Below, piece by piece: positions 1 to 12,524 of a DNA stretch of 64,000 bases. Origin of the DNA: Toxoplasma gondii ME49 (lineage: Eukaryota; Apicomplexa; Conoidasida; Eucoccidiorida; Sarcocystidae); assembly GCF_000006565.2 (NCBI RefSeq), contig NC_031480.1:4127529-4191528 (forward strand). Direction: 5' to 3'. A program made the position numbers and the translations under genes. The number at the start of each line of letters is the position of its first letter. The first letter of the stretch is position 1. Below the pieces are notes generated by a model. It had not been told where the DNA came from. It saw nothing but the letters and a program-made list of their open reading frames with translations, and ran no database searches.

Positions 1-2
1 GG

Positions 3-998
3 AGCTCGTTTCTCGAACGCGAGCGCGCGGGGAGCTTCAATGCAGTGTACGGACAGTTCCCGCAACCGCAGGGAGGACTCGTGCGGATGGTTCGAGACCC
101 CGAGCCGCCACATCCGATCTTCTGGGACACGGAAACGGACGAGCCACCGAGTAGGCGGCCGTCAACCGATAACGCAAGTCTTGAGACTGTCTCGGGACCT
201 TCTCGACACAACAGCAAGGCGGCTGACATGTGCGAAATTGCTTTTGACGAAGACTCTGCGAGAGGGCAACCGGCGGGTCCGACTCATGGATTTACCGCCA
301 CTGACTGTGTAGATTCTCCAACGGGCTCTCGGCCCTCTGATCTGACGGAGCAAGTGCGCTGTAAGCGACCACTGGTAGAGACGGAGACCTGTGATGCGGG
401 TGCCGCGCTTCAAGTCGAGGCTTCACACACGAAGATTGCTCGGCACCAACTGGCGGCAGATTCCTCGCTGGGAAGTGGGCAGGCGTGGTCGAAAGACGTT
501 GCCGGGATTGAGGCGAGTGGAAGCGCCGGAAGACCGAATAGCGACCTGCGCGAGCGCGACGCAGATGCCACGTTTCCAGCGGAGCATCCGACGTTGCAAA
601 GAGCGAATTCCCGCGGTACGGAGAAGTCCCCGAAAACGGGACATGCAACGACTGGTCTAGAGGATAAGCGGCTGGGTGAAACCCCAGTCGGGGGGGACGA
701 TGGTGAAGAGAGGAGAATGCTGTCATCGCGCAGGCGGACAGATTCCGCCCACCAAACCGGCGAATTACAGACGCCGATACCGCTGAGTTCACTCCAGGAG
801 TCATTTGGACAATCCCCTTCTAGAAAGGCAGCTGAACTGCCAAAGCGAAATGCGTCACAGGGGATAACCGTGTCACCATTCCCTAAGGGACAAGAGGGAG
901 TAGACACTCGCGGGACGAGGAAAAGGAGTGAGGCCGGAACCGACCGCAACCAACGTAACTCATCCCACATGCGAGGTAGCACTGCAGAGTTGAGGTAG
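3..998 (+). CDS. C-terminal part of an unknown protein (5' end outside window)
   Basis: An open frame enters from the left edge and runs about 330 codons to a TAG at 996-998. No Met is needed inside the window, so this is probably the last exon, or part of it, of a gene that starts upstream. The first 40 residues (a VYGQFPQPQGG-like stretch, then PEPPHPIFWDTE) look more ordered than the rest. The remainder is rich in Ser, Arg, Glu, Gly and Thr, has no hydrophobic segment and looks disordered. No family is recognised. It converges on the oocyst wall gene that ends at 1802. The frame is much longer than nearby chance frames, but a disordered tail carries little conservation signal, so the reading frame is only moderately certain. 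Confidence 0.55.
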   Translation, partial: SSFLERERAGSFNAVYGQFPQPQGGLVRMVRDPEPPHPIFWDTETDEPPSRRPSTDNASLETVSGPSRHNSKAADMCEIAFDEDSARGQPAGPTHGFTATDCVDSPTGSRPSDLTEQVRCKRPLVETETCDAGAALQVEASHTKIARHQLAADSSLGSGQAWSKDVAGIEASGSAGRPNSDLRERDADATFPAEHPTLQRANSRGTEKSPKTGHATTGLEDKRLGETPVGGDDGEERRMLSSRRRTDSAHQTGELQTPIPLSSLQESFGQSPSRKAAELPKRNASQGITVSPFPKGQEGVDTRGTRKRSEAGTDRNQRNSSHMRGSTAELR

Positions 999-1801
999 CT
1001 GTCAGGCAAAAGACGGATGGAAACGCGGTGAAGCGTCCTGAGAGGCGCGACAAGAAACTCGGCAGAGAGCCGACGAGTCCAGACTGCCTGCAGTGTTGCA
1101 TATGTGCATTCACGCGGAACTAAGTCCTTCACCGTCAAGGGAGGCACCTGCCAACTGTGCTGATTGCCATAAGATATCTAGTCTACACCTGATACGTGTT
1201 TGAAGGTTCTTTCCATTTGAACGATTGCTGCACGCCGCGTTCAAACGTTCTATGCATTCTGGTTAAACAAAAGCAACCGTCGCGCATGCAGCATTGCAAG
1301 GTAGCTGCGTACATTTCAGGAAAAAATCTTTTGTTCTTATATACACGCATGTAAGCAGCCATCGTCTGTCCCGTGTGACAGTGCAAACCGCGATAGCGGT
1401 TCCGCCGACGAAGAAGAAAACGCCTCACGCAAGCAGAAAGACCGTATCTTCCGCACAAGTCGCTACAGCACACACCAGTATTGTGCCACCGAATGTTAGA
1501 GCTATCATGTCCGGGCGTATACGCCTGTGTTCCTGATTAGACAAAGCGGTGGAGGTCCTTCAAGTGGCGGGGAAAAATCCGAGGCTCCGTGTGGGACGCG
1601 CCTCAAGAGCTCTAACAATGTTTTAGGATAAAGGAAGTTGGAATGTAGTCATCGTCACTCTCGAGAGACCACAAAGATTGCTCAATTTCACATATCTGCG
1701 ATGGCAACAGACTATTCAACTATTAATGGTAATCGTGTAACATGACGCACGCACATGGATTGAAATTCATTCCTGAGTGTATGTCTGTCTCACACACGTG
1801 C
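999..1801. other. Convergent intergenic spacer
   Basis: This lies between the stop of the left-edge gene and the stop of the oocyst wall gene, so it should hold both 3' UTRs. No convincing coding frame or RNA gene is seen. Confidence 0.5.
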
Positions 1802-4363
1802 TTATGCAAAATGCTGCTTCTGAGCAGGCGCGGGCAAGCAGAAGCCGTTAGAAATGAAATGACCAGGCGGGCAGGTGGGGACGGGCTCTTGGATTTCCAC
1901 CTGAACACACGAACCATCTCCGGCAACGGTGAAACTTTTCGGGCACAAAAGCTCTGGCTTAAAACGCCTTTCACCCTCACACTGTTGTTGACTCTGCGCC
2001 TTTCCTGAGAGGACCATTCCAGGAGGGCAAATCGTTTGATACTCTCCGTCTTCTTCCTTCACACAGGAGCCGCTAAACAGCCTCCATCCTTGAGGGCAGA
2101 CAAGAACTGGCTCGGAAGTATCGACGCGTCTGCAGCCGTCGGGTCCAGGCGGACCGCCTCCCCTTCTGCAAATTGTCTCAGCTGGTTGAGTGTGGAACAC
2201 TAAACAGTGTCTCCCCTCCAACTGAGCTCCCGGCGGACACACCATATCCGGGACCTCCCGCAGCTCCTGATGAGAAAAGAGAGGACCAAAACTCAGTCAG
2301 AGAAACGTTTAATCAAAACACAACAGAAAAGAGTATCTTTCGACGATTTACACGAGGCAGGCGCCCTAATAAACGTGCGGGTTCCGAAATGCTTTGGCAC
2401 TTTGCTGTTGGCCGAGGATGATTGTCACGGGACATGCCAGTGTGTTTGTCATCGATTTCAACAGTCACAGCACTCCTGCTGTCTACCGGTACAGCGTAAG
2501 TGTTTTGATTCGGCGCAAGAATCTGTGCCATCTGTGAACGACTAAGATGACTCACAGCAGACGTCGTGGAAAACGATTTTGCGCGCTTACATTTGTACAT
2601 TGTCCCTTGGGGCAATCCATTCGAGGAGGGCGGGTTTCAGTGAGAACACATTGTCCATTAATGAGATCCGCTCCCTTCTCGCACGAGGCTTCTGCTGGAG
2701 CAAAGACTGCTTGGATGCAATGCTTATCTTTCATCACTGTCCCTTCGGGGCATTTGAACTGAGGCTCCAGGAGCTCTGCAAGCGCACACATGCCGTCTTT
2801 CATTTTGTGCCCTACTGGGCAGTTCATAACAGCTGGCCTGCTTTCAATTCGCTTGCAGATGCTGTTCTCTAGAACAAAGTCTTTTTTGCATGTCGGAACG
2901 GCTGGCGCCTCAGTAACAATAACGCAACCCTTCTTGCCCGGCACACCCTGCTGGCAGTCCATTATCGCGGGCATCATTTCCCGACGGATACACATGCCAT
3001 TTTCCTCTTTGTATTCTTTCGAAGGGCACGAAACAATAGGAGGTCGCGTGGTCTCTCTCACGCAGTTGCCGCCCTGCAAGACAAACCCTCTGTCCTTGCA
3101 CTGCGCTTCGAAGGGGACGTGGTCAAGTGCTACACACGATTGTTTCCCTTCCGTCACGAGCTGGTAGCCGGCTGGGCAGCCTGAAAAACAATTGACAAAG
3201 ACCGAAAAAAAAGCGCTTGCCCACCCGGTCCATTTTGCCTCGCGGCCGAAGCGTCTTGGTATCGCGATCGATATGCGATTTTGGTCATGGCTGTTTCCTG
3301 CTTATTTTTCTGCGTGCCCACGTCTGTACAGCGGTTCTCAGTTGCCAACAGCACACAGCACCACTCTCGTGTTCTGAAGCCGATCAACGGCACGCACTTG
3401 GAACAGCAGGGTAGCGCGTTTCTTTGAAGCAGGCGCCCTTCTTTAGCATGAACCCGTCGGGGCAAACCTGCTGAGGCTTGGTCACATTGTCCTTGATGCA
3501 GGCCTTCCCGTCCGGTGAGATGATAAAGTTGTCTGGGCAGAACGGCTCGGGCGGTCCGATTCTCGGAACGTAGCACCTTTTCCCGTCGCCTTGAGATCCT
3601 TCGGGGCATCTCGCGAAGGGCTTCAACTCTTCCAGAAATATGCATGCTCCGTCCTGGAATACCTCGCCTTTCTGGAACGACACGCCAAACGCAAAATCCG
3701 TGAACTCTGAAAGTCATTTGAAGGATACGTAGTTCGTGCTAGAAAAATTTATTTTTATTCCACACACTACTGGATAGGAGTTTCTACGATGTGTCTGCAG
3801 TTAATTGTTCTTTACTCAAGGGGAGGTGTGTCAGGCAGGTCTCGCGAGCCAGACGTGAGGAAACCAGTCGATCGTCCTAAAGGCGAATTCAACTGGCCAA
3901 ATTGAGTATGAATAGCACGTTACGATTTCGTCGCGTCGAGGCAGAGGTCGCTAGGCGTTAATGCTGAACGACATCTTCATTGAAATTCAGAAATACCGAC
4001 TTACTCGTCGACATGAAGACATTGCTTCGGCATATTCGGGGCCTTGACACATGTCACCGTTCAGAACGAATCCCGGAGAACAAGTAAGTATGGGATTTGG
4101 AACTGCGAAGAGCAAACAACCGTGCACAAGAGTTGAATAGTAATGAGGTTCTTGTCTCACCATTGAAACCATCTGGGGTGCCTACCTTCTGCTACTCCCT
4201 TAGCGGGTGCTTTGGCAACCTGCAGTGGAGCTGCGACTGGCTGGTCTGGAATGCCGAAAGCACCTTGCTTATAAAGCTGGTGAAAGGAGATTTGGCCACT
4301 CGCTCTGTGGGCTGACGCCAGAGCAAGAACACCGAAAAGAAAAGCGCGATTGGACGAGGCCAT
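1802..4363 (-). CDS. Oocyst wall protein (COWP-type cysteine repeats), five exons
   Basis: Exons on the minus strand: 4363-4186, 4102-4005, 3704-3398, 3180-2591 and 2266-1802. All junctions keep phase, giving about 545 residues. The ATG at 4363 opens a clear signal peptide (hydrophobic LFGVLALASA, likely cleavage near RASG). The mature part is a string of short Cys modules of the form CPxGxxxxxxxxC, with about 10-12 residues between paired cysteines, for example CSPGFVLNGDMC, CPDGFMLKKGAC and CPPGHFISNGFC. This spacing is the hallmark of the Cryptosporidium/Toxoplasma oocyst wall proteins, which are secreted and disulfide cross-linked into the inner wall. Expression limited to sporogony is expected from the family and is not visible here. 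Which numbered OWP it is cannot be decided without alignment. The 3' splice site of exon 3 is a double AG; the second AG was chosen because it keeps phase. Confidence 0.9.
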
Positions 4364-6466
4364 TGTGTGAAATAAAGAACGAATTCCACCGGTACAGAAC
4401 GTCCACAAATGAAAAGTGATTAATACGTCACGATCTATTGATAGAGATAATGATGCCAATCGTTTCGAAGAAAATTTAGGTAGAATGGAAAAAAATATAA
4501 TGAGCTGCGGACGTTCTGACCTCCGCTGGGATCGGTTAATGCCTATGGGTATCAATGCTCGTCTGCCTGTGCCGCCTCACGAGCTCCGTCGCCAACTTCT
4601 TCGGCAAAACTGTTTTACCAACCTCTCTACTTTTGCGTTCTTCTGCATGTATGGTTTCCTTCTGTAGAACAATGTCAGCAAAGGGACCCTGTCGTAGGTC
4701 GGTGCTGGGTTCCCCTATTCCCGAAAATCACAGTTTTTTAGTTTTGCCAGATTCTGAGCCGTGGCCGTGTTGTTCACGGTAGACATTCCGCTTGTACACA
4801 CGAAATGCTTTAGGATATGGAACGAATGAGGCACCCAAAGGGGTTTGTGTTTCGTGATTGGTTCTATGTTCAATACCACATCACTCCCCTTTGCACGATA
4901 CTTTTGTTCGCTTCATTCTGCCTCAGGTCACTAAGTTTCCCATGTAGTTCTTCATCTGCGGATTACCCGTACCATTCGCGGTGACTACGGGAAGCAGGCT
5001 TTTACGCCGTGATGGGATCCACCAGAGAGCAGGCTACCAAATATGATGCCTCGAAGCAGTGGCGTTTGCGTTCAAGCTTCTGAAAATCCCCGCTTCGGGT
5101 TCATATAACACCTCGCGACGGTTGTTTTCCGGTACTCCCTCAGCATGACTGGACAAGAAATGTTGCTTCACCTCACCCGCTTCACATCGGCCTGTGACGT
5201 GAAAGAGGACGTTCAAGTGAAAACAGGATCAGTGCTAGATAGAGCCCCGGATGCAGCCATCCTTTCCCGTGCAACGTGCGCTGCCCTTCTTGCCTATAGG
5301 GGTATTTTTCCGCTGAGTTGCCACGCGCCTACACTGACCTACACATGTGCATTCACAAGCAATGCATGGATACATGCAGTCACCTGTTACTGGAATGTAC
5401 AGATGTTAAATACTGAAGGTATCACTATCGGCGTCGCATGTTTCCCAGAAAGCTCGTGTGTCACGGAATTGATCACACTGCTAAATATACCATGCGTTGT
5501 TCTTGCTCCAATTGATCACTCGCTCACCCCACGGTTGCTCACTTCAACACCGCGGTACATCTCACTTCTGCTGGAAACGTTTACCAGTCTCATCGTATGC
5601 GGCGAGGCCTGCTATATCGATTATTTGATGCCCTGTAGAACCGTCTGGTGTTGTGTACAACTGTAGCGGTGCTTTTTCCTACTATTGTGCCACGGACGAA
5701 GATCACCCTCGTCTTTTCTAAAGTTTTACTCAACATCTCTCTGGTGCGTTTCAGGACGTTGACGCACTGAGCATTAATTCGAAATAATTTTTGGAAACGG
5801 ACAACGGGCTGCTGCAATAAATCATCATGCAAAATGCCCGTGCGCACAAAACTAGCCACTTTATGCTTTATAAAATGAAAACGTTTCCACAACCCACCGA
5901 CGGCAAATGAACAACTGATGTCGTGCGTCGGAAAATACCACAGCACTGATATATACAGGTGACGTTGCATGACACTGGACATCGGGTGGTAAGACACGGT
6001 TTGTCATATAGTTCCACTCAGACCGTTGCCTACTCATCTCAACGCTGCATAACGTCCCTCCCCACTGTACGCTGTACTTATCCCCCCGGCTAAAGGAAAG
6101 ACATCAACCGCATTGAGATGCGTTTCGGACCCTCTAAAAACCACGGCGACTAACATAAAGTAGACAGCAGCAAGAGATGTTCGATTCCAAGCTCAAGCGG
6201 CATCTACAAAAAACTGCAGACGACTGAAGGCCATTAGCGTACCCTGAGACTAACTGCTACTCGACAGTATGCACTCCGCCGCTTCATCCGGCATACACAG
6301 AAACAGTTTTCCTCTGTTCCCAGCAAACGTTTCTGGTTCTGTCTCCCTCTCTGCTCAGGGCAGTTGTGTGGGCATCCTGGTGTGTTCCGGCGGCACCCGC
6401 GGATCCCGAACCGTTCCACCCTTGCTCGGTATACTCCCGTTTGCTACCATCCGCCTTCGTTTGCTA
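4364..6466. other. Upstream region of the oocyst wall gene and 3' flank of the repeat-protein gene
   Basis: About 2.1 kb without a supportable gene. The part just right of 4363 should hold the promoter and 5' UTR of the oocyst wall gene, and the part left of 6467 the 3' UTR of the Lys-rich gene. It is richer in A and T than the genes. Short open frames are present but show no splice or protein-family support. Confidence 0.5.
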
Positions 6467-9400
6467 CTATGCGCCTTCGTTTGCTTTGACCGCCGTATTC
6501 TGGACACTCAGGTCCGCACCCGCTTCCGTGGCATTTGCCCACACCCAATTTCCATTTTCATCATAGTAACCGCCAGCATTATGATAGTATACCCAGTTTC
6601 CATTTTCATCATAGTAACCGCCAGCATTCTGAGAGTCTACTCCGTTTCCAGCTTCGTCGTAATAACCTCCAACTTTCTGCGATTCTATCCAATTTCCATT
6701 TTCATCGTAGTAACCGCCAGCATTCTGATATTGTACCCAGTTTCCGTTTTCGTCGTAGTAGCCGCCGGGATTCTGAGCTTCTACCCAGTTTCCGTTTTCG
6801 TCGTAGTACCCGCCTTGGGTGTAGGCAACCCACTGTCCGTTCTCATCGTAGTAGCCGGCCTGGTTGTAGGAAACCCACTGTCCATTTTCATCGTAGTAGC
6901 CTTGCCATTGTTGCTCAGCTGAAGAGTCGCCGGCTTGCGTCTGACCAGCGTCTGCTTCAGCAGCCCCGGATTTCTTCTCCGTTTCTGCGGGAGACTTTTC
7001 CGACAGCTGCTTCGCTGCCCTGAGGTAGCGACACCAGAAGAAAGCACCACGAAAGCCCGCAAAGGTCATGGGGTCGGATCCCTCGATTACGCGACAGACA
7101 TTGGCCACACACCGATAAAATATAAAGACTGCCTGGCATATACCCATAGATACACTGAACGTTCGTGACATCACGCAAACGAAATCTAACTTGAATGAAA
7201 ACGGCACACGCGACTCCCCTGTGTAGACAGGAAAACGCCTTGATAAAAGGTATTTCGTAATTAAAAGCATCAAGCTGCGGCTGCGGCATCTCTCTCAGCA
7301 AGCAAGCTTGAACACACAGTCCCCGGCTCCTTCCGTTTCACTCCAGTGTTGCATACACCTGGTACGTCTTTATCAGTCGATCGGTCCATACCACAACGAA
7401 CAGAAAAACAGCTGTTCTTCTAATTCAAAACTACTCGCGTTCACAGTTTTACTGCTGCTATGTTCGAAGCATCGAAAGGGTGTTGTGCTTTCCTGTCGAA
7501 TTCATCGCCTTCTGGTCCTCACCATTCCGTTCTGATGATGGCCTCTGTCTCGACGCTAGACCGGGCAGGTTCACACGAGAAACAGCTACAAACACCGAGC
7601 CCACGCAAAAACGTAGCCGCCTTCGAGCTCTCTCGAGGGCGCGCGTGAGACGATTTGTGGCTTTTCGGAACCGACGGAATCCACACGCTCCCCGGGTGAT
7701 GCAGAATAGCAGAGTGTTGTTCCAAGCGCTTCTGGATTTCCGGCGTCGCTAGCCGCTGGGCGAGAATTTTGCTCGAGGGAAGAGGCTTCGTCCGGTACGT
7801 GTAGTCCGATGGTCGCTCGAAGACGCAGCACTGGCACCAATTCAAGCTACGACCATTCTTTTTTACGATTTCTACGAAGAACAAACAGAAAAAACGCACT
7901 TTACATATCAGACAAACCACATGCTCTAAGGGGGACCGCAAAAGAAGTTGAACCCCCTCTAACGGGGGACCAGCAACATAGGTCGGGACCACACGAACGA
8001 ATCGAGTAACCCACGTTGTCGAAAGTGTGTAGGATGTTTGATAGTTCTTTATGAGAAGCAAACCCGATTCGCATGCAGCTCGCATCACAGCAGCGAATTA
8101 TTGCCGTTCTATTCACGGCTTTGAAACTTGAAAGAAACGCATGTCCCCGCCACTAAACCCTCTTGCCTTCTACAACCACCTGCCCAGAACACCACACCTG
8201 GAAACCTCATTTTCTCTTACCGTCGCTGATCGTGTGCTCGATGGCTGGGTCCATCAGCGGGACTTTCGAGTCGATTTGCTCCGGCAACACCATGAACTCT
8301 GGAGCTGATCCGCTCGTGAAATCGTGCATGATTGTGATAGGCTCGCCTCTGGTGATGTTCAGCTGGTCGCCGGTTGCGAGCTCCCCTTTTACGCAACTGG
8401 ACGACAATGCCGGTTTAGCCGTCGCCTCGATGCTCCGCACGAATTCCTCGTCGGACAGCTCGTGTCGAGGAGGCATTTCCTCCACACCACACACCTCCTC
8501 GCTAACGTCGGTCTGCGCATCCTCGGTCTTATTCGCCTGTTTAGCAGGCCCGCCGCCAGAAGCCTACACATACCACAGACAAACGCAAGAGGGAACCTGC
8601 GGACGCAAACCTAGGAAACAGCATATGGGGTGTCAGATACGACACAGAATCTGTGCGGCAAAAACCCCATTAAAGACACAGAGTTTGTGAGATAAAAGTG
8701 GATGGACATCATCTGCAGGGTAAAACGTCAGACAGTGCGCGAATGCAAACATGCGAAACAGACGCTGTGGAGGCACACGTAGGAGCCATGGCATGGGGAA
8801 TTTAACTGAAGACACATACTGTGTGAAATCCAGCTGAAGCGACACAACTGGTCAAAGTTGAGAAAGAGTGTGCGTCGATTCGACCTCGGCCCGAACATCG
8901 CTTTTCGGCGGCATCGCGAACGACAGTTCGACCTGTCGTAGGGTAACAGTTCGTCCTCCCCAGGGAGAGAGTGCACAAAGAGAAGAGTAAGAGAAGAGTT
9001 CGAGGTAGGTCACTCGACATGAATTAAACGGACAAAGTACGATAGGACAGGCGAGTCTTGATTTTTATAATTGGCGTGGGCGTACCGTGGTCGGTATTCC
9101 AGACGAAGGTTGAGTCTTCTCTGACGCCATGGGAGCTTCCTTCTTGGACATTGTTGCCTTCTGGCTGGGCTGCAAAGCCTCAAATGTAGCAGAAGCAGCC
9201 GCGCTGACGAGTTCTCCTGCTTTCTCTTTCGTTTTCGTCTCTTCATCTGTAGACGCCTTCTTCATCTCCTCCACCTTTCTCAGCTCCTCCATCTTCTTTA
9301 CCTCCTCCATCTTGTTTGCTTCCTTCTTCTGTTTTGCCTCTTCGACCTTCTTCACCTCCTCCATCTTTTTCATGTCCTCGTCCTTCTTTGCCCCGTCTGT

Positions 9401-12400
9401 CTTATTCGCATCCGCTGTCTTCTTCGCCTCCTCCGTCGTCTTCGGTGCGTCTGCCTTTTTTGTATCTCCTTTCTTCTTCGCAGCTTCGGTCTTCTTAGCC
9501 ACCTCCTTCTTCGTTGTCGCCTCTGTCTTCTTTGCTACCTTGTGCGTCTTGGCGGCTGACTCGGTGCTTTCCTTTTTCGCAGTTTTCGTTTCGTCAGTCT
9601 CGGCCTGACGGACAAACGGCGACAACGCCGGAAGGGAAAGACATGCGCGACTTTCGTTTATACTGAAAAAACATTCGCACTTAAAAGACTGGGTGGAGAT
9701 AAACGAAACACTCTACACAAACTTCTTCCACAGCCCCGGTCACCACCACGCAACAAGGCGTATCGCTCTTCACTAAAAACTCCACAAAGCAACAAACACT
9801 CGATGGGCCTCTGCCAGCCTCGAGGAAGCTTCCACCTTTCAAATGCCACTCTCCGCGTATTTACACAAGTCCCAGTACGCAGCCATGGCCAGCTTTATCG
9901 TGTATCCACCTACTGCTTTTCCAAGCAACTCTCCTGGAGCCTTTCTACAGAAGAGCAACACTGTCTCTCCACAGCAAAAAAACCTTCTCTCTTTCAAGAA
10001 AGCGCCTCAGCTGGGCACCACACTGCGGCCGAGTTCTACGTGTAGAAGCACCCCTCATGAAAACTGAAAATGACCAACTGAACGTTCCAGACGACGAGTA
10101 AGCTTGATCATTATATACAGATATCTGGAAATGCGAATCCGTATCGTCTTTAATTGAAGGGATCTCTGGTTGCTCACCTTGGCAACAGTGCCCTTCGATT
10201 TCTCGTCTTTCGCGGCGCGTTTCGCGACACTTGCAACCTTCTTTTCTCTACTCGCAGACGGCTTCCGTTTGGCTGCCTTCTTCGCGACCTTCTTCAAACT
10301 GCTCTGAGAGCCTTCGTCTGCCGACGAAGAGGCATGGCCCTCCTTCTCAGCGGCAGCCGCCGGCTTCTTCTCCGCCTCCTCGCCATCTTTTTTCTTCCCG
10401 GCAGCAGCGTTCACCGCCTTGACTAGCGCCTTCTTAGCGGGTTCCTTCTCTGCCTTTCCGTCGGCCTTCGGTTCCTCAGGCTTCTCGGCTGTCTTGCCAG
10501 ACGGTTTCGCAGCGACCTTCTTCACCACCTTCTTTGTCTCTGCGGCCTTCACTTCTTCGCGGTCGGCCTTGGCGCTGTCCTTCTGAGCCTCTTTCTTGCT
10601 CGCCGGCACCGCATCAGCCGGCAGCTTCGGAGCAGGTTTGCCTGCCGGTTTCTTCGCGACGATCTTCATCAGAGACGCAGCCTTTTTGGCGTCTTTTTCC
10701 TGAGTTTTTGCCTCCTTCGTTTGTTGCTCGACGGGCTTCGTAGCCTCGTCGGAGGGAGAGGTAACGACCTCGCCCTCCTTGCTCGTCCCTGCCGCAACTG
10801 CTGCCTCCAGGCCTGTCGCAGCCTTCACCGCTTCCTCTGTCTTCTCCACCGTCACGTCGTCTTTCTTTCCTGGCTTGTCTTTCGCCTGAGGCACTGCCTT
10901 TGCTGCATTCACCTTCGCCTCTTCGACCTTCGCTTCTTCCCTCACCTTGGGAACGACTGCCTTCTTCGCAATCATCTTCACCTGGGGTTTCTTCTCTTCT
11001 TTCGTCTCTTTTTTCGTCTCTTCCTTCTTCTCTTCCTTTTCCTCCGTCTTCTCTTCCTTCTTCGCTACCATCACCTTGGGAGCAGCTTTCTTGACTAGAA
11101 CCACCTTCTTCAGTGATTCAGCCTTCTTCAACTCCTTGTCGTCTTTCTTCTTCTCTTCTTCCTTTTTCTCTTCTCCCTGTTTCACTTCTTCCTTCTTCGC
11201 TTCTTCCTTCTTCTCTTCTTCCTTCTTCGCTTCTTCCTTCTTCGCTTCTTCCTTCTTCGCTTCTTCCTGTTTCACTTCTTCCTTCTTCGCTTCTTCCTGT
11301 TTCACTTCTCCCTTCTTCGCTTCGTCCTTCTTCTCGTCTTCCTTCTTCTCTTCTTCCTTCTTCTCTTCTTCCTTCTTCTCTTCTTCCTTCTTCGCTTCCT
11401 TTTCCTCCGTCTTCTCTTCCTTCTTCGCTGCCATCGCCTTGGGAGGCGCCTTCTTCACCACGAGAACCTTTTTCACTGGGTCAGGCTTCGCCGCTTCCTT
11501 CACGTCCTCTTCCGCCTTCTTTTCTTCCTGCTTCGCTGCCGTCGCCTTCGCAGGGGCCTTGTTGACTAGAGGCACCTTCCTCACTGCTTCAACCTTCTTC
11601 GCGTCCTTCTCTCCTTCCTTCTTCTCTTCGATCTGCGTATCCTGTTTCTTCTCTTGTTTCTCGTCAGCAGCCTTGGGAGTCGGCGCCGCCTTCTTCACTA
11701 ATAGCTTCGGCTTCGCCGCAGGTGCTGAAGCCTGGGCATCTGGCGCGGCTGCCTCGATCTGTTTCGGCGCAGGTCTGGCTTTGGATATCAGCTGTCGCGT
11801 TTCCTTCCCGTCCTCCTTCTTCACTTCTGCCTTGCTCCCAACGCGCTGAGGCGTTGCAGACTTGACCGCTGTGGCTTCGCGAGCCGCGGAATTTGAAAGC
11901 TGTCTCCGGGGAACTCCTATTTGTGAAATTCGTAAACCAAAACACAAAGACGCAACAACAGATAGGCCACAAAGAACGCACGCGTACGGGCATAGCTGGC
12001 AACGCTACACAGCAGAGAAACACATTACGTGATGCGGAGAACAGATTCTGCAATTCGCTGCCGGGTACCCGGTTTTTTCTTGCCCTCTATGTCCCCTCCC
12101 CGCGTAGCTGACATGTCTACAAACGCTCATGTACGTCCCTGTGCGGTGGGGTGTTGACTGCTATCGATTATCTAAGGGGCTTGACTACCTGCAGATCATC
12201 AGTCAGAGGAAGGCATCCACGTTACGCGCGTCCAAGGTCGACTTTGCTGTCGTGCGACACAAAAACGTGAGAACGGACCCGGATCAAGAGAGTAGTATTA
12301 TTCAGAAGACCCCGACGAGAATTGGATGGGAACTTTCTCCGCTCACCTGCTACAGAAACGGACCGGATATTCAAGTTTGGAGGGCCCTTGACATCGACAA

Positions 12401-12524
12401 CTTCGAGAAAGCCACGAACTTCGAGGACCAGAGGTTTCGATTCACTTCGGGCTGACGGCTCGCCGGCGGTAGCAGATGCACTTGCAATGGCATTCTGCGC
12501 TGTCTCTGGGACCGCAGGAGTTGC
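6467..12524 (-). CDS. Lys/Glu-rich protein with eight C-terminal GYYDENGNW repeats (5' end unresolved)
   Basis: Six exons can be joined in phase: 12524-12347, 11916-10178, 9604-9086, 8563-8221, 7871-7523 and 7019-6467. They give about 1226 residues plus an unknown N-terminus. The first exon seen lacks a Met and begins at a 3' splice site. The large exon and the next one are low-complexity Lys/Glu/Ala blocks (KKEEAKKEE, KMEEVKK) that would form charged helices or coiled coil. Exon four is ordinary in composition (HELSDEEF, ITRGEPITIMHDF). The last exon carries eight near-identical 15-17 residue repeats with core GYYDENGNWV; the sixth is eroded (DEAGNGV). The aromatic/acidic core recalls OCRE-type octamer repeats, but this is a resemblance only. 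No signal peptide, TM segment or catalytic motif is seen in the visible part. Function is unknown; a scaffold or cytoskeletal role is speculation. Confidence 0.75.
6530..6901 (-). repeat. Coding tandem repeat, eight copies of about 48 bp
   Basis: On the plus strand the unit reads as copies of a word like cagtttccattttcatcgta, separated by variable linkers. It encodes the GYYDENGNW core. Copies differ by one to a few bases, mainly in third positions and in the linker residues after the core (SYNQA, AYTQG, EAQNPG, QYQNAG, ESQKVG). Keeping the core while the linkers vary suggests selection on the peptide. Confidence 0.85.
11130..11400 (-). repeat. Coding low-complexity repeat (KEEAKKEE units)
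   Basis: Copies of a 15-base unit (ttcttccttcttcgc on the plus strand) and variants lie inside the large exon of the Lys-rich gene and encode alternating Lys and Glu/Ala. The tract is likely to vary in length between strains. It also creates long spurious Phe/Ser frames on the plus strand. Confidence 0.85.

Noticed and set aside
8802..9020. Short frame with a signal-like hydrophobic start on the minus strand
   Set aside because: It lies in the intron between exons 9086 and 8563 of the Lys-rich gene, which join in phase without it.
10947..11849. 300-codon Phe/Ser-rich frame on the plus strand
   Set aside because: It is the antisense shadow of the Lys/Glu repeats of the minus-strand gene; its composition follows directly from that repeat.
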